In this document: in pieces, positions 52,705 through 63,629 of the stretch | How positions within the stretch are numbered: the first letter of the stretch is position 1 | Layout of the letters: every line of letters begins with the position of its first letter | Origin: Arcuatula senhousia | Taxonomy: Eukaryota > Mollusca > Bivalvia > Mytilida > Mytilidae | DNA length: 64,000 bases | Assembly (NCBI GenBank): GCA_963971305.1 | Contig: OZ020305.1 | Location: 10,511,001-10,575,000, forward strand | Direction of reading: 5' to 3' | Notes under the pieces: generated by a model | The model's database searches: none | Told to the model about the DNA's origin: nothing | The model's input: the letters and a program-made list of their open reading frames with translations, nothing else | Position numbers and translations under genes: made by a program

Positions 52705-54178
52705 GTCCCAGTTTCATAAAATATCTCAAGGAGTAGAGCCACGAATGCCTCAAATCGGCCCAGTATTTTTACAAATTTTTTAAACTAATTAACCTGTTCG
52801 TAAAATTATCCAAGATGAGTTAATTAAGGCATATCTGAACTTTTCATATATGTAAGATTTTTATCAATTATGGACTTTTAACGAGGTCAATACAAATATA
52901 TGGAGCTGTTAGGCATATATTGAACGAGGACGAAGTCCGAGGTCAATATATTCCTAACAGGTCCATATATAATGTATCGACAGAGTCAAAAGTCCATCAT
53001 TGTTATATTACATATGTAGTTTTTTTTGTAATTGGAGTTAAATGAATTGCTTTTTTTATTGTTTTGACATCATGTAAAATTTTCAAATTCGAAGTTTTTT
53101 TCACGTTTTTTCGATGTCATATTTTTTTGACTTTCAATATCAAAACGAAAATTAACTAATTTACCTAGGAAATCTTCCACACCTTAATTGTTATTATTTC
53201 TAGCCTAATTTTTTGGGCAGTAAGTTTATTGCATCTTTGAAAATGCTGACAAACAATACCCTTCTTCACTGCATTCTTTTGTCTTTGCGGTCCTTACCGA
53301 AAAATCAGATGTGATTTAAATTCTTAACATTTTAAACAAAATCATTGAATCAAACTCATTTTCATTGTTGGTTTTGTATCTATTTCCACACCGTTAGAAA
53401 GTGAAGGCTCCGTTGCAAGCTACGTCAATATTTAGGACGTCTAAAATGACGTCACACAGATGTGTATAGAATATGTCAAGAACGGACGAGTATCCGGATC
53501 TAAATTTAGTAACATAGCGTCAATATAGATAAAAATAGAAACATAGCGTCAATATACCAAAAATGCATCGTTTTAATTTCCGAAGCAAAGAAATACACTA
53601 AATATCCATAAAATCACATGACCAAATAATCCAATGAAAATGTAAGAATGATAAACCATATGTAATATAACAAAATATCTACATCACAGGTCTAGCCTTA
53701 GCATTTCAAAAACGCCGTCAAAAAATAGTATTGGCCACATTCGTCGACCATCGTAATTTTTTGATAATCATTTTATAACATCAAAATACACATTTCTATC
53801 ACAAAATAATTTGGTCGACGGGTGTGGCCATTTTCGTTTTCACCGATTTATACATGAAAATCAATGAAAAATTACAAAAAAACGAGATTTAGTATATACT
53901 GATTTTTAGCTCACTCTCCTGCTTGTTGATAAACAATTAAACCAAAAGATATTGCAATTTATAAAATATGAAGTCAAATGAACATCAAGGGATCAATTAC
54001 AAGGTAGTATTTCAAAGTTGAATTTTTGGGCCGATTTGGGGCCTTCGTGGCTCTTCTCCTTTGAGATTTCCTCAAATCCTTCCTCAACTGAGATTTCTTG
54101 CAAGTTCATTGGTCCATATTTGAGTTGAGGACATACTTGAGGTAATCTAAAATTGAGGATGTTTTATGAAACTGGGAC
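52705..54178. mobile_element. GTCCCAGTTTCAT inverted-repeat transposon with 3-bp target duplication
   Basis: Ends GTCCCAGTTTCATAAAA and TTTTATGAAACTGGGAC-like inverse (ATGAAACTGGGAC), flanked by CTG at 52,702-52,704 and 54,179-54,181. The uninterrupted repeat reads CTG once at this point (30,598). Another copy of the right half is at 59,943-60,070. A second element fills its centre. Confidence 0.75.
52731..54058. mobile_element. AGTAGAGCCACGAA element nested inside the GTCCCAG element
   Basis: Ends GAGTAGAGCCACGAATGCC and GGCCTTCGTGGCTCTTCTC. It shares interior words with 9,941-10,514 (GTCGACCATCGTAATTTTTT, CACAAAATAATTTGGTCGAC) in inverse orientation. No transposase. Confidence 0.7.
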
Positions 54179-54429
54179 CTGCACTCATCTCAGATCGAAG
54201 TCCCATATTTGTCTATAAGTGCATGAAATGTCTTCCGTAAAATTTCTTGAGTGAAGACAGTAACCGCAATTTTTGCGTCAGACGTGATGCTCTGCTAGGG
54301 AAATCGATGTAAGTCCCGCGCAATCTGAAGTAACGAATCAATTGAGATACGTAAACTCCATAAGCTGGAGCGGACGGAATGTTGCTACACAAGAACAGAA
54401 CAGAACAGAACAGGAACAGAAATTGACAC

Positions 54430-54675
54430 AGAACTTGGACCTTTGATATCATTGACAAGATTTTCTATGACCAGGCAACCTTGTGTTAAGATGGCAACCA
54501 TATCAATATATTGTGCTATTCTAACAAGACTTGGAACATTCAGAATTGTTTTGGCATTACCGAACACCCTTTTCAGTTCATAACATTCATCAAATTCACG
54601 AAATTTACAACTTCCTACTGAAATATTTTTATAACCGAGACTTAGTTCTAATGTTGTTAGATGCACCATGGACAT
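54430..54675 (-). other. coding-like fragment of unknown origin
   Basis: Minus-strand open frame with MVHLTTLELSLGYKNISVG and VRIAQYIDMVAILTQG, of even amino-acid composition and not repeat-like. It follows a (CAGAA)n tract at 54,396-54,415. No family is recognised. It could be a gene fragment carried by a repeat or a pseudogene. Confidence 0.25.
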
Positions 54676-55079
54676 GAAGAACTATTTTGCTGGTTTTTAA
54701 AGAGGACAAATATCTCACAAATGTGCTTTAATCTCATGTAAAAATGTTGTTTTCACAGAGATCAAAACATTTGCAATGAACCCTTCTTCCTGTAAATTGA
54801 TATAGTGAATACTGTACTTATACAAAAACTGTCAATTGTAAACAACCAGAATCTGTTCCAATTTGGTCAAGGTCGAATTGGAGGTCGATGCCTAGCTGAG
54901 CTCTAGGTCTTCCTTAAGGTCAGTTTATAAAGGAATATAACATGTATCACATTCAACAGTTCCAGTTTTGCTAGTATCCATGTCAAAAACTTATTTGAAA
55001 AAAAAACTTCCCAAAACTTATTCGTTTACAAAAAAAAAGAAACACATTAAGATGTTTCATGAAGATAGACGATAAAGAG

Positions 55080-55215
55080 ATGTGGAATAAGTGTACGCGA
55101 CACAACCAACATTAAAGAAACGGCAATTTAAAAAATCACAATGGAAAACAGCCAGTGGTCTTCAACATGATATGACCAGAGGTCACTGCTTGCTGTCTTG
55201 CATTGGCCCAAGACT
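55080..55215 (-). repeat. dispersed repeat (inverse of 14.3/40.6 kb family), copy 3
   Basis: GATGTGGAATAAGTGTACGC, GACACAACCAACATTAAAGA and CTTGCATTGGCCCAAGACTA are the inverse of the 14,290-14,440 words, more diverged. Confidence 0.55.
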
Positions 55216-55429
55216 AAAAATACAATACATTCAATGTTCAATTGTCTTACAATTTTTTTTTTATTAAGATGTGCCTTAATCTATTTCCATGTTGAAACAT
55301 TATTCCGTTCCGTTCCGTTATATTGATGATGTCCTTTCACTAAACAATTCTCGATTTGGTGACGTTCTCCGTCTCATATATCCACAGGAGCTTGAGATAA
55401 AGGACACAACGGATTTTAGGAATATACGA

Positions 55430-55580
55430 TATTGAGATGTGATATAAGTGTACGCGACACAACAAACATAAACAAACAGCAATTCAAAAAATCACAACGG
55501 AAAACAACAAGCAGTCTTCAACATGACCATAGGTCACTGCTTACCGTCTTGCATTGGCCCAAGACTTATAATACAATACA
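55430..55580 (-). repeat. dispersed repeat, copy 4
   Basis: GATGTGATATAAGTGTACGC, CAACATGACCATAGGTCACT and CTTGCATTGGCCCAAGACTT: same unit as 55,080-55,215, about 350 bases away in tandem. Confidence 0.55.
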
Positions 55581-55879
55581 AAAGTATCAAAACCAATCCC
55601 TAAATCATCAACGAAAGACTCAATTCTTGACATAAAACAGTTAACATAGAATGACAAGGACAAACAAAGGCTTTGGCAAAGTTTCCTGGCTTAGGACAGG
55701 CACATATAAAATGTGGCGGGGTTAAACTAGTTTTTTGGATCCAACCTTCCCCTATTGATAAGCTTGCACAAAGCTACATATAAAAGTCTGCTTCATATTT
55801 AGATCTACAACTCGAAATTGACTCTCAAGGAAGACTTTCAACAAGGCTCTATGACAAACGTGATGACTTCATCTTTCCA

Positions 55880-56430
55880 ATCGTCAACTTCCCCTTCTTG
55901 TGTAGCAACATTCCGTCCGTTCCAGCTTATGGAGTTTACGTATCTCAATTGATTCGTTACTCCAGAGCGTGCGGGACTTACATCGATTTCCTTAGCAGAG
56001 CGACACGTCTGACACAAAATTTGCTCACACAGGGTTATGTTGCTCCTCGATTGCTGTCTTCACTCAAGAAATTTTACGGAAGACATCATGCACTTGTAGA
56101 CAAATATGGGATTTCTATCTCTCGGATGAGTGCAGATGTTGGTTTGTCATAGGGTGTTGATTTGTCTTCCTTTACCGGATTTGACACGCTGAATGGACTA
56201 TTGGCAACGCGACGGGTGTGCTATAGCAAGCAGGAACTGCTTACTCTTCCGGAGCACCTGAGTTCACTCTTGTTTCGACTGGAGTTCGCGTTGTTGCATT
56301 GATATTCAGTTGTTTTGTGTTTCCATGTTTTACATGTTGTCTGTGTTTGTCCTGTTCTTGTTGGTGTTTACTGGTTTTGTCTCTGCTCTTTCGGACTTTT
56401 GACATTCGGATACCCCATTGGTACCTCTGC
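55880..56430 (-). repeat. AAGTCCGAAAGGGC-family repeat, inverted full-length-like copy
   Basis: Plus strand runs from CTTCTTGTGTAGCAACATTC through GTGTGCTATAGCAAGCAGGA to TTTCGGACTTTTGACATTCG and CCCCATTGGTACC. It is the inverse of 52,430-54,385 without the insertion, which gives the element's full order. Confidence 0.7.
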
Positions 56431-56494
56431 TTCTTGCCAAATGTGAACACGAAATTGTTCATTTTAAAATTCTAGTATTGTCCAACTGTTTCAT

Positions 56495-56699
56495 ATGGCA
56501 CGCCATATTTATATTTATTCCTCTTTAAAGATATCTCATAAAATTTATAAGATATATCGTATACTTACTTAGATATCTCGTATACTTTATAAGATATCTT
56601 ATAAAACATATGAGATATCTTATAAAGTATATGAGATATCTTATAAAGTTTTTGAGATATCTATTATTAAGAGGAATAAATGTAAAAACGGCTTGCCAT
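56495..56699. mobile_element. MITE with ATGGCACGCCAT-like ends and GAGATATCTTATAAAG core
   Basis: Left ATGGCACGCCATATTTATAT and TTATTCCTCTT; right AAGAGGAATAAATGTAAAAA and CGGCTTGCCAT. The centre is a run of AGATATCTTATAAA units, themselves palindromic. Confidence 0.65.
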
Positions 56700-57499
56700 A
56701 GTTTCAACGCTATCAAAAATGGGAAAATTGCATTTATTGCCGCACATTAACCATTTGAATTAAGCTAGTTTTTTTTTCAAGTTTTCGACCCTACTACACA
56801 TTTTTATTTAAAAGGGAGGGGGTTATACATGTTGATCTATCAATGGTTAGTTTTCGTAAGACTGAGCATGAGATTGAAAAAAGAAAATAAACTCATTTAA
56901 CAGTCATATGTGACAACCCGGTTTGCAATAATATTTATAGCAATCTTTCCTACTATTCCAAATACCTCTGATTTAACACAATATTGATCAAAATTAGAGA
57001 AAAATACTGAAAATGATGAATTTAATCAAGTTCTTTTGTATTGTCAGGTGTTTAACGGCTTGGTGCTTGTTTTGGGATTTTTGACTTCAATGAAAGCATC
57101 AGAGAAAACTTAAAGTTCTAAATAATGACCCATTACAAAATTTGTTTTAATGAAAATGTTATGAATAAAATAATATGATTATAAATGTAATAAATCTTGT
57201 TTCTCAATGTCATTTAGAAACATATACCATTTAAATGTCATTGCATTTACCTAATTATTTTTGGTCAGCCGGATAAGGTTGATAGCTTGATTTCAATTAT
57301 AATCAAATGTTCTGGTTGAAATGATATGATTCAAGGTTCGTTCATAGTTTAATTTCATGTTTATCTTTCGATTCCTCAGTAATTAGTACAAGAGTTAACA
57401 CTTAAGTATTTCTCGCCTACCGGCGCCATCAGAAACTAATTCCAGTATATTTTGCAATTATAAGGATTTTCAGTTTCTCAGATCAAAAAGTGTTTATAG
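56700..57499. other. no feature seen
   Basis: AT-rich sequence without recognisable gene or bounded repeat. Confidence 0.4.
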
Positions 57500-58080
57500 A
57501 ACTTACACATTGCTAATATATGCAATCAAAATAATCAAAGTCACTCAACCAGAAAGTGATGGTGAAGGTGAAAAGATGGGGATGCAACTACTGGGGCATA
57601 TGCATACCAAATTTCATCAACCTAGGACTTATATATCTAGAGATATTGAGGTACTTGCAAAACCTTACTATTGCTATATATGTATTGAAAATTGTCAAGG
57701 TCACTCAACCGGAAAATCAAGGTCAAGGTCGAAAGATGGGGATGCAACTGTACAAGGTTACTATTGAGGCATATGCATACCAAGTTTCATTAACCTAGGA
57801 CTTATAGTTCTTGAGATATTGAGGTACTCGCAAAACCTCACCCTTGCTATTATATGTATTGTAAGTTTCAAAGTCACTAAACCAGAAAATCAAGGTCAAG
57901 GTCGAAAGATGGAGATGCATCTGTGCTAAGCTACTACTAGGGCATATGCATACCAAGTTTCATTAACATTGGACCTAAATTTTTGAGATATGGAGGTGCT
58001 CATAAAACCTTACCCCAAAAGTTAACGCCGTCGCCGTCGGAAAAGTAACACCTATGTCCCGCTCTGTTTCGAAGGCGAGA
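57500..58080 (+). repeat. tandem repeat, unit about 175 bp, three copies
   Basis: Each unit carries CAAAGTCACT or CAAGGTCACT, CCAGAAAATCAAGGTCAAGG, GCATATGCATACCAAGTTTC and GAGATATTGAGGT. After the last unit comes GTTAACGCCGTCGCCGTCGG. The three ORFs read through it are by-products. Confidence 0.75.
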
Positions 58081-58924
58081 CAAAAAACAAAAATGTTTAG
58101 CACCATATTCATTTTTACTTTTAAACAAAAAACCATTGAGCATATAGGCAGTAAGTATCATATATTTTATGGCTCATGAGTCAAACTTTAATGATTTCAT
58201 TAATGTATAAAATATTTAATATTTAATAATCACGTGATTATAAAGCAACATCAAGGTAATAAAATATAGCCTTGATTTTTATTAGTCATCGCGAAACAAG
58301 TCAATAAAATATTCAGGTTGTATTTCTGACCATCCATGCAAGGCGCTGGAAAGATTGGAACAACTAAATGCGGTCAGGAAGAGGTCAGTAAATGCACAAC
58401 CCATACAACAACATTCATACCCGTAGCCAGAAAGTTTTGAGGGGGGGTTCCATTGAGGGTTCGATTTTCAAAATATTCCTTATTTTAACAGTGCTTAACC
58501 AAATATCAGTGAGGGGGTGGAAAGGGGGGTACCTTTCTCCTTTCTCCCGCCCCTTGTCTCCTTTCTCCCGCCCCCTCTCTCCTTTCTCCCGCCCCCTCGC
58601 TCCTTTCTCCCACCCTTCTGCTTCCATCTCCCACCTTAACAATCGTCTTTCTTCAGATAAATCGATTTTTATACAAATTTGAAATAATATATGACCATAT
58701 ATGGCATATATAGGTGAAATCATAGGTGACATAGGTCTTTATTGAAGAATATACTGATTTTACGCATAATGCCTGCATCAGACTCGTACGCAAATTAATA
58801 AAAAATGTTGGAATGTTGTCAATGGTGCATTGTACATGTGCATGCCCTAATGTCAAGAAACTCATTGTTGATATGTATGGTCATTTATAAAGATCAAGAA
58901 AAATACATTTTCTATAAGACTGAT

Positions 58925-59209
58925 ATAGATCTGTTATTTTTGTTATGCTGTGTATCGATATTTCAAGGAGTAACCTCTCATCAGCAGTATTTGAATCAAA
59001 CATTGGAAGATAGAAAACTAAAAGTACTCAAAACTAAAAAGTTCGAACAGGAGCGCCAAATCCAGGACCAAGGATATCGACCATCTGCAGTACAAGGAAA
59101 GAATCCTTGTGTTTTAAACAATTTTGAATTTAACAATGACAAAAATATTAGAAATCCATTGGTTAATTCCTGTCAGACAAGTCTGACGACCAGGCTTCAA
59201 GCCTTGTGA
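58925..59209 (+). repeat. coding-like dispersed module, best open copy
   Basis: The open frame reads LLCCVSIFQGVTSHQQYLNQ, then a charged K/E/Q-rich stretch and GKNPCVLNNFEF, to a TGA at 59,207. Related decayed copies lie at 18.1-18.7 and 49.6 kb. Signal-peptide-like start but no recognised family. Either a repeated gene fragment or part of a retroposed transcript. Confidence 0.4.
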
Positions 59210-59522
59210 TTAGACCAAGTTTTTTATTGTGTCATCTTTATTTTTCCCTGTCCTCATAAACACCTTACTTTACTTTAAGGTGACCTGGAAAATGTTTTAA
59301 GTACATGCTATATTGTTTAGAGGAGGGATTGTATCTTTCCGACATTGTTAGCATCCCTTCTTTTTAAATTTGTAGAAAATCGCCAAATACTTAGAGGAAA
59401 CAGATGCCCACTGGCCAAATGTGAAGGCATAAAACAAGAAAACTTATGAACCTGTGTACATATATCTGGCTTTGAATATTAGTCTAAGTTGTGCTATAAA
59501 ATATATTAAAATAAGTACAGAA

Positions 59523-59942
59523 TTAGTAGAAATCCATCAAGTATCTTGGTTTTTTAACAGTTCTCCCACGTCTCGACCTTTCACAGCTCAGTACAATTGG
59601 CACAATTTCCTCTTCCTCAAACGTCTCGCTTACTTCTTCATTGATCATCATTGTATCAGTCTGAAGAGAGCTGGTCAGCCTATTGTAAGTCTCCTCATCT
59701 AATGTATATACAACCTGACCAGGTAACAAAGGGGGTATTACACGTTCTAATATACAATTAATTGGTATATCTCTTTGAATGTCTTTATGAAATTCAAGGC
59801 CACCAGTTTCTTTATACAGAATCGCTTTGCACACTAAGTCAGTTTCAAAAACACATTCAGTGAAACTTCCGAGAGACAACTGGTCATCCAACATGACCGC
59901 CACCAAATCATTTTCATCATAAATAGAGTCTAACACTAACAT
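59523..59942 (-). CDS. unknown protein fragment inside the CATACYCGTAGCCAG element
   Basis: 139 codons, acidic (EEVSETFEEEEIVP), ending RSRRGRTVKKPRYLMDFY. The basic RRGR-KKP tail resembles ends of some transposon polyproteins, but I do not recognise the family. An in-frame stop lies upstream of the first ATG. A remnant of the GTCCCAG element (59,943-60,070) abuts its start, so the 5' part may be lost or in another exon. Confidence 0.4.
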   Translation of the reverse strand: MLVLDSIYDENDLVAVMLDDQLSLGSFTECVFETDLVCKAILYKETGGLEFHKDIQRDIPINCILERVIPPLLPGQVVYTLDEETYNRLTSSLQTDTMMINEEVSETFEEEEIVPIVLSCERSRRGRTVKKPRYLMDFY

Positions 59943-60407
59943 CTCAAATTGACATTACCTCAAATCCTTCCTCAACTGAGATTTCTTGCAATTTCATTTG
60001 TCAATATATATTTTAGTTGAGGACAGATTTAAGGAAACTCAAATTTTGAGATGTTTTATGAAACTGGGGCCAGATCAACCAGACGACCGATAAACTGAGG
60101 ACGGACCGACCTGCCACTGTACATACATGTACAAACACAATTATCGATACCACCAGCAACATTGCAACACTGTGTGTGTGAAAATTGCCCAGATTCATCA
60201 TTGGTGAGATTACTGGTGACCCGAGTATATACATGATATATTTGAGAGGTTTCGAAAAAGACCCCTTGAGTTATCTACTAGGAATCCAGATTATAGTGGT
60301 TTGTTTTAAAATGGCCTAAAATGTATTTGATGCCATTACATGTACAAAAAAATGTACAATGTATTGTATATTTGGTTACTTTTGCTTTAAAAATGTATTC
60401 GACATTA

Positions 60408-60722
60408 TCATGATTTTTTACCATGTAGTTCTGCATCATCCCTCAGTAACAGCTTCAATGCATGTTTCCATGAGGTGTTGTTATTCACAACAACCAACTT
60501 TCTGTCCTTTTTCTCCAGAATTGTCAACTCGGTGTCAAAATGCAATATCCCAAGCTTTGCACATCTTTCGTGAAAACCATTATTAAGTTTCAGCTCTTTA
60601 AGAAATGTAGTAAAGTCTTTATCAGATGCAAGTTCTAGGTATATAAAATAATTATCGACGGCTTTTGTTTGGTTTTTCCCAAAAATATGAACCCCTGCGC
60701 TTATTGTTTCCATATTAAACAA
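60408..60722 (-). CDS. unknown protein fragment, possible first exon, same element
   Basis: Open frame of 104 codons starting MFNMETISAGVHIFG, with even composition. Near its end the minus strand reads GAACTACATG|GTAAAAAATC, a possible donor. It could be spliced to 59,523-59,942, but the phase does not fit the first acceptor seen (ATTTGAG). Function unknown. Confidence 0.4.
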   Translation of the reverse strand: MFNMETISAGVHIFGKNQTKAVDNYFIYLELASDKDFTTFLKELKLNNGFHERCAKLGILHFDTELTILEKKDRKLVVVNNNTSWKHALKLLLRDDAELHGKKS

Positions 60723-61427
60723 ACCGGAAATGATGAGGCCATTAAAAAAAAACGTAACGGAGAGATAATTCCGTTTTTAAAATGATCGGAAATGGCAAAA
60801 TTTATCAAAAATAGTTTGGTAAATATAAATATTGCATTTTTTCAAATATTTGTTCATTAAATAGAAACTTAAGTACCGTTTTTTACTTTTTAATTATTTT
60901 TCTACATTTAAAGTTCGTCTCCCTTATATAGTTCTCCCTCCTTTCTCCCGCCCCCTCTCTCCTTTCTCCCGCCCCCTTTCTCCTTTCTCCCGCCCCCTTT
61001 CTCCTTTCTCCCGCCCCCTTTCTCCCTGTCTCCCGATACCCTTTCCACCCTGCCATCAGTTGGTTTTCACCTATATTTCAAAATTTGTTGTCCAAGGGGG
61101 GTACGTCCGAACCCCTCGAAACCCCCCCCCTGGCTACGAGTATGACATTAAATAAAAAGTTTAACTATCTATTTATTTTACTATGTTGAATATTTACACA
61201 AATAATTGTTGTCTTATCTTTATTATGGTACTGAATTGTTTTTGTGAACAATAAGCAATAAATTATTTAAGATTCAGCTTTTTACAATGTTTCACATATA
61301 TTTATACACGAATTATTCCGTGTTTATATCACTTTGTCACTGTTTTTGATTCCACAGTAAGTATCCTTCTTTTTGTTTTATTTTTGATAATAGATATTTT
61401 CATATACACATATAAAACATCCCCTTA

Positions 61428-62110
61428 AAAAGGGGACTCTCACGAGCCTGAATCGCTCACCTGGTCTTTAATGATACATGTACTAACCAGAAATATTTTG
61501 AATTGGGAGTCTCTACCTAAAGTCCGCTAAATACGTTAGGGCAGGTTCCAAGTAAATTTTGCCGATACCAATCACGAAAAAAAAACTTTTTGCTCTATCA
61601 ACGATCCGCCACTGCTCATACATTGTCATAATCTTTAGGTGAAGGGAATTTCACAACTTATGGTAGAGCTTTAAAGTAACAATTTGCAGTTGTTTTAAAT
61701 GCATATTTAATGCAAAGTCAGACTTCAAAACCTTTATGTTTCATCTTTTTTAGGGCTATAATCCAAAATAGAGGTCATCTGAAAACTTCACCAAGATCTA
61801 TATAAACAATGTTGGTCATGTTATTGTCAAATAAATATTCCAAACTATAATATTTTTAAAAGGCATTCAAAAGAATAATCATGCCAAGTTTGGTTTCATT
61901 TGGTGAAGCGGTTTCAAAGAAAAAGGTATTTAAAGGTTGAACGGATCCCTGGGCGAGTAAGTGAGGATGAATTGGTGTTTTTTTCCCTAGAGCCACCATA
62001 ATAAAGGTTATATTAGGGCAGAGAACATGAAAAGATTTGACCTTTGACCTTGACATTTTTAGATGTAATATATATCACTTAGGATGATTGGTGAAGGTCC
62101 CAAGTCTCTA
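61428..62110 (-). repeat. GAGGCTCCCAGGAGCC-ended repeat, diverged copy 5
   Basis: Starts GGGACTCTCACGAGCCTGAA and TCGCTCACCTGG. The interior TTGGTTTCATTTGGTGAAGC and GGTTTCAAAGAAAAAGG is a decayed version of the other copies. The right end is unclear. Confidence 0.5.
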
Positions 62111-62509
62111 GGACTAACCTTTTTGAAGAAAAAAAATTGACGAGTTGCGAAACTTTTCGAGTCAAAAACGCATAACTAGGAAGTTGATCGAAAAAAAATT
62201 TTGCGTGACGAAACATGACCAGGAGTCTAGCAACATTTTCCCACAGACTTCAGATTTTTGATAACGGTTACGGTTTCTGAGTTTATCTGCAAACAAGGTT
62301 TTTGGGTTGCGGGCAGATAACTCAGTTACTAAAAATAGATCAGTTTCAAAGCATTGGTTAAGGCAAGTCAGGGTATGACCGAATAATGGTATTAAGTATC
62401 GTAAAGTTATGTCGCGACAGTTTTCGTCAATTGACCGCGGAAAAGAAGAAGAAAAATAATAATAACCATAAGAAATACAGTAAGGTCTTTCCTTCTGTGG
62501 AAGGGAAAG

Positions 62510-62625
62510 GGGTCGCACTAATTAGCGCCCGGGAGCGCCCGGGGAAGGATTTAGCGCCCGGGGGAAATATTTAGCGCCCGGGGAGTACTAAATAGCGCCA
62601 GGGAACAGATTTAGCGCCCGGGGAA
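62510..62625 (+). repeat. GCGCCCGGG minisatellite, copy 2
   Basis: GGTCGCACTAATTAGCGCCC then five variants of TTTAGCGCCCGGGG with spacers of about 10 bases. The opening and closing phrases match 40,125-40,205. Confidence 0.75.
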
Positions 62626-62939
62626 ACTTTATAGAATATAGATTGGGTTGATAAAAAATGAATTATGCATACAACATTTTACCTATATATTCACAATGTT
62701 ATCTATATATTACAACAATGGACTAAATTAAAAACTATAAAAAGAAAAAACAAAACAAACCAAAACAAACTATGCGTTAAAATCCAAGAATTTGATGATT
62801 AGAACACGACTTATTTTAAAGAGAATATGTAAGAGCTGAATATATTTTAAATGAGTAAGATAAAAAAGATACAAAACCGTATAACTTTATAAAAAGGTAT
62901 CTTTATAAAAAAAGGGAATAACACTTATTAAAATTAAAA

Positions 62940-63050
62940 TCCACAGAAAAGAATTATTCAAATCTACATAAAAGAATGACTCTAATCAACATAAAAGAAT
63001 TATTCAAATCTACATAAAAGAATTACTCTAATCCACATAAAACTTTGAAC
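62940..63050 (+). repeat. short tandem repeat, CATAAAAGAATTATTCAAATC type
   Basis: Alternating CACATAAAAGAATTA or CATAAAAGAATGA and TTCAAATCTA or CTCTAATCCA, a two-variant repeat with period near 26 bases. Confidence 0.65.
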
Positions 63051-63122
63051 AACAGACATTTGGACAATATAATTTGATGGCATGTTAAATCTTTAAGAAG
63101 TATTATATGTTAGTTTTTATAT

Positions 63123-63491
63123 ATGTTTTTTTCATTATTAAAACTAACCTCGAAAGGTAACTTTAATTATATGGAATTGGGGTCGAAAACAATGGAACAG
63201 CAAATTCTAAAGCCACTGAAAACAAGAGGAAAGGCGGTAAGAGGTGAAATATTGAAGCCTTTAAGGCCTCCTTTTGGTGCACTACTTAATTGGCGGTCCA
63301 CTTTAACGCGCATGAAGCGTGGCATTCTACACACAACTTGGCTCACTTTGATCATAGGTCGTGCTTTCTTTGTAAAGCCCCGACAACCACGACGAAAAAG
63401 GCAATTATCTTCACCAGCCTACAAATATAGGGTACACCCCTTGGTCGCTCTGTTTGCTAAGCACTTACAGTGTAAGTCCGTTGTTGTATGA
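63123..63491 (+). other. open frame of unknown nature
   Basis: 122 codons, basic, in a less AT-rich patch. No family recognised and no conserved neighbour. It precedes a tandem repeat. Could be a transposon fragment. Confidence 0.2.
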
Positions 63492-63629
63492 ATCCAATAC
63501 CATGGTCGCCATTTAACGACAAACTAAGCTCTGCTGTAGATTAATTTGCAATTGTGGACCGGGCGGGACCAAGTGATGACAATAGGTCGGCTGGCAAAAG
63601 CCCAATGTGTTAACAAGAACGGAATTCCT

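Larger units (their letters stand above)
52430..54385 (+). repeat. AAGTCCGAAAGGGC-family repeat, copy split by a transposon
   Basis: 5' part 52,430-52,704 (TCCGAATGTCAAAAGTCCGA, TTCCTGCTTGCTATAGCACA, CAAACCAACATCTG) and 3' part 54,179-54,385 (CTGCACTCATCTCAGATCGA, TGATGCTCTGCTAGG). The other copies show these two parts joined, so the 1.47-kb element between them is an insertion. Confidence 0.75.
58416..61144. mobile_element. CATACYCGTAGCCAG-ended DNA transposon with 5-bp target duplication
   Basis: Left end CATACCCGTAGCCAG and right end CTGGCTACGAGTATG are inverse with one mismatch, flanked by ACATT at 58,411-58,415 and 61,145-61,149. G/C runs follow both ends. C-rich minisatellites with unit CTCCTTTCTCCCGCCCCC lie inside each end (58,538-58,620 and 60,940-61,030), in the same orientation although the ends are inverted. 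Inside are two minus-strand ORFs, a coding-like module copy and a GTCCCAG-family remnant. No transposase is recognised. Confidence 0.72.

Noticed and set aside
55085..55580. Protein fragment in the two repeats near 55 kb
   Set aside because: Matches the inverse of a dispersed repeat at 14.3 and 40.6 kb. Frames are not conserved.
63123..63491. 122-codon ORF as a host gene
   Set aside because: No family, no splice context, no second copy for comparison. Kept only as an unexplained open frame.
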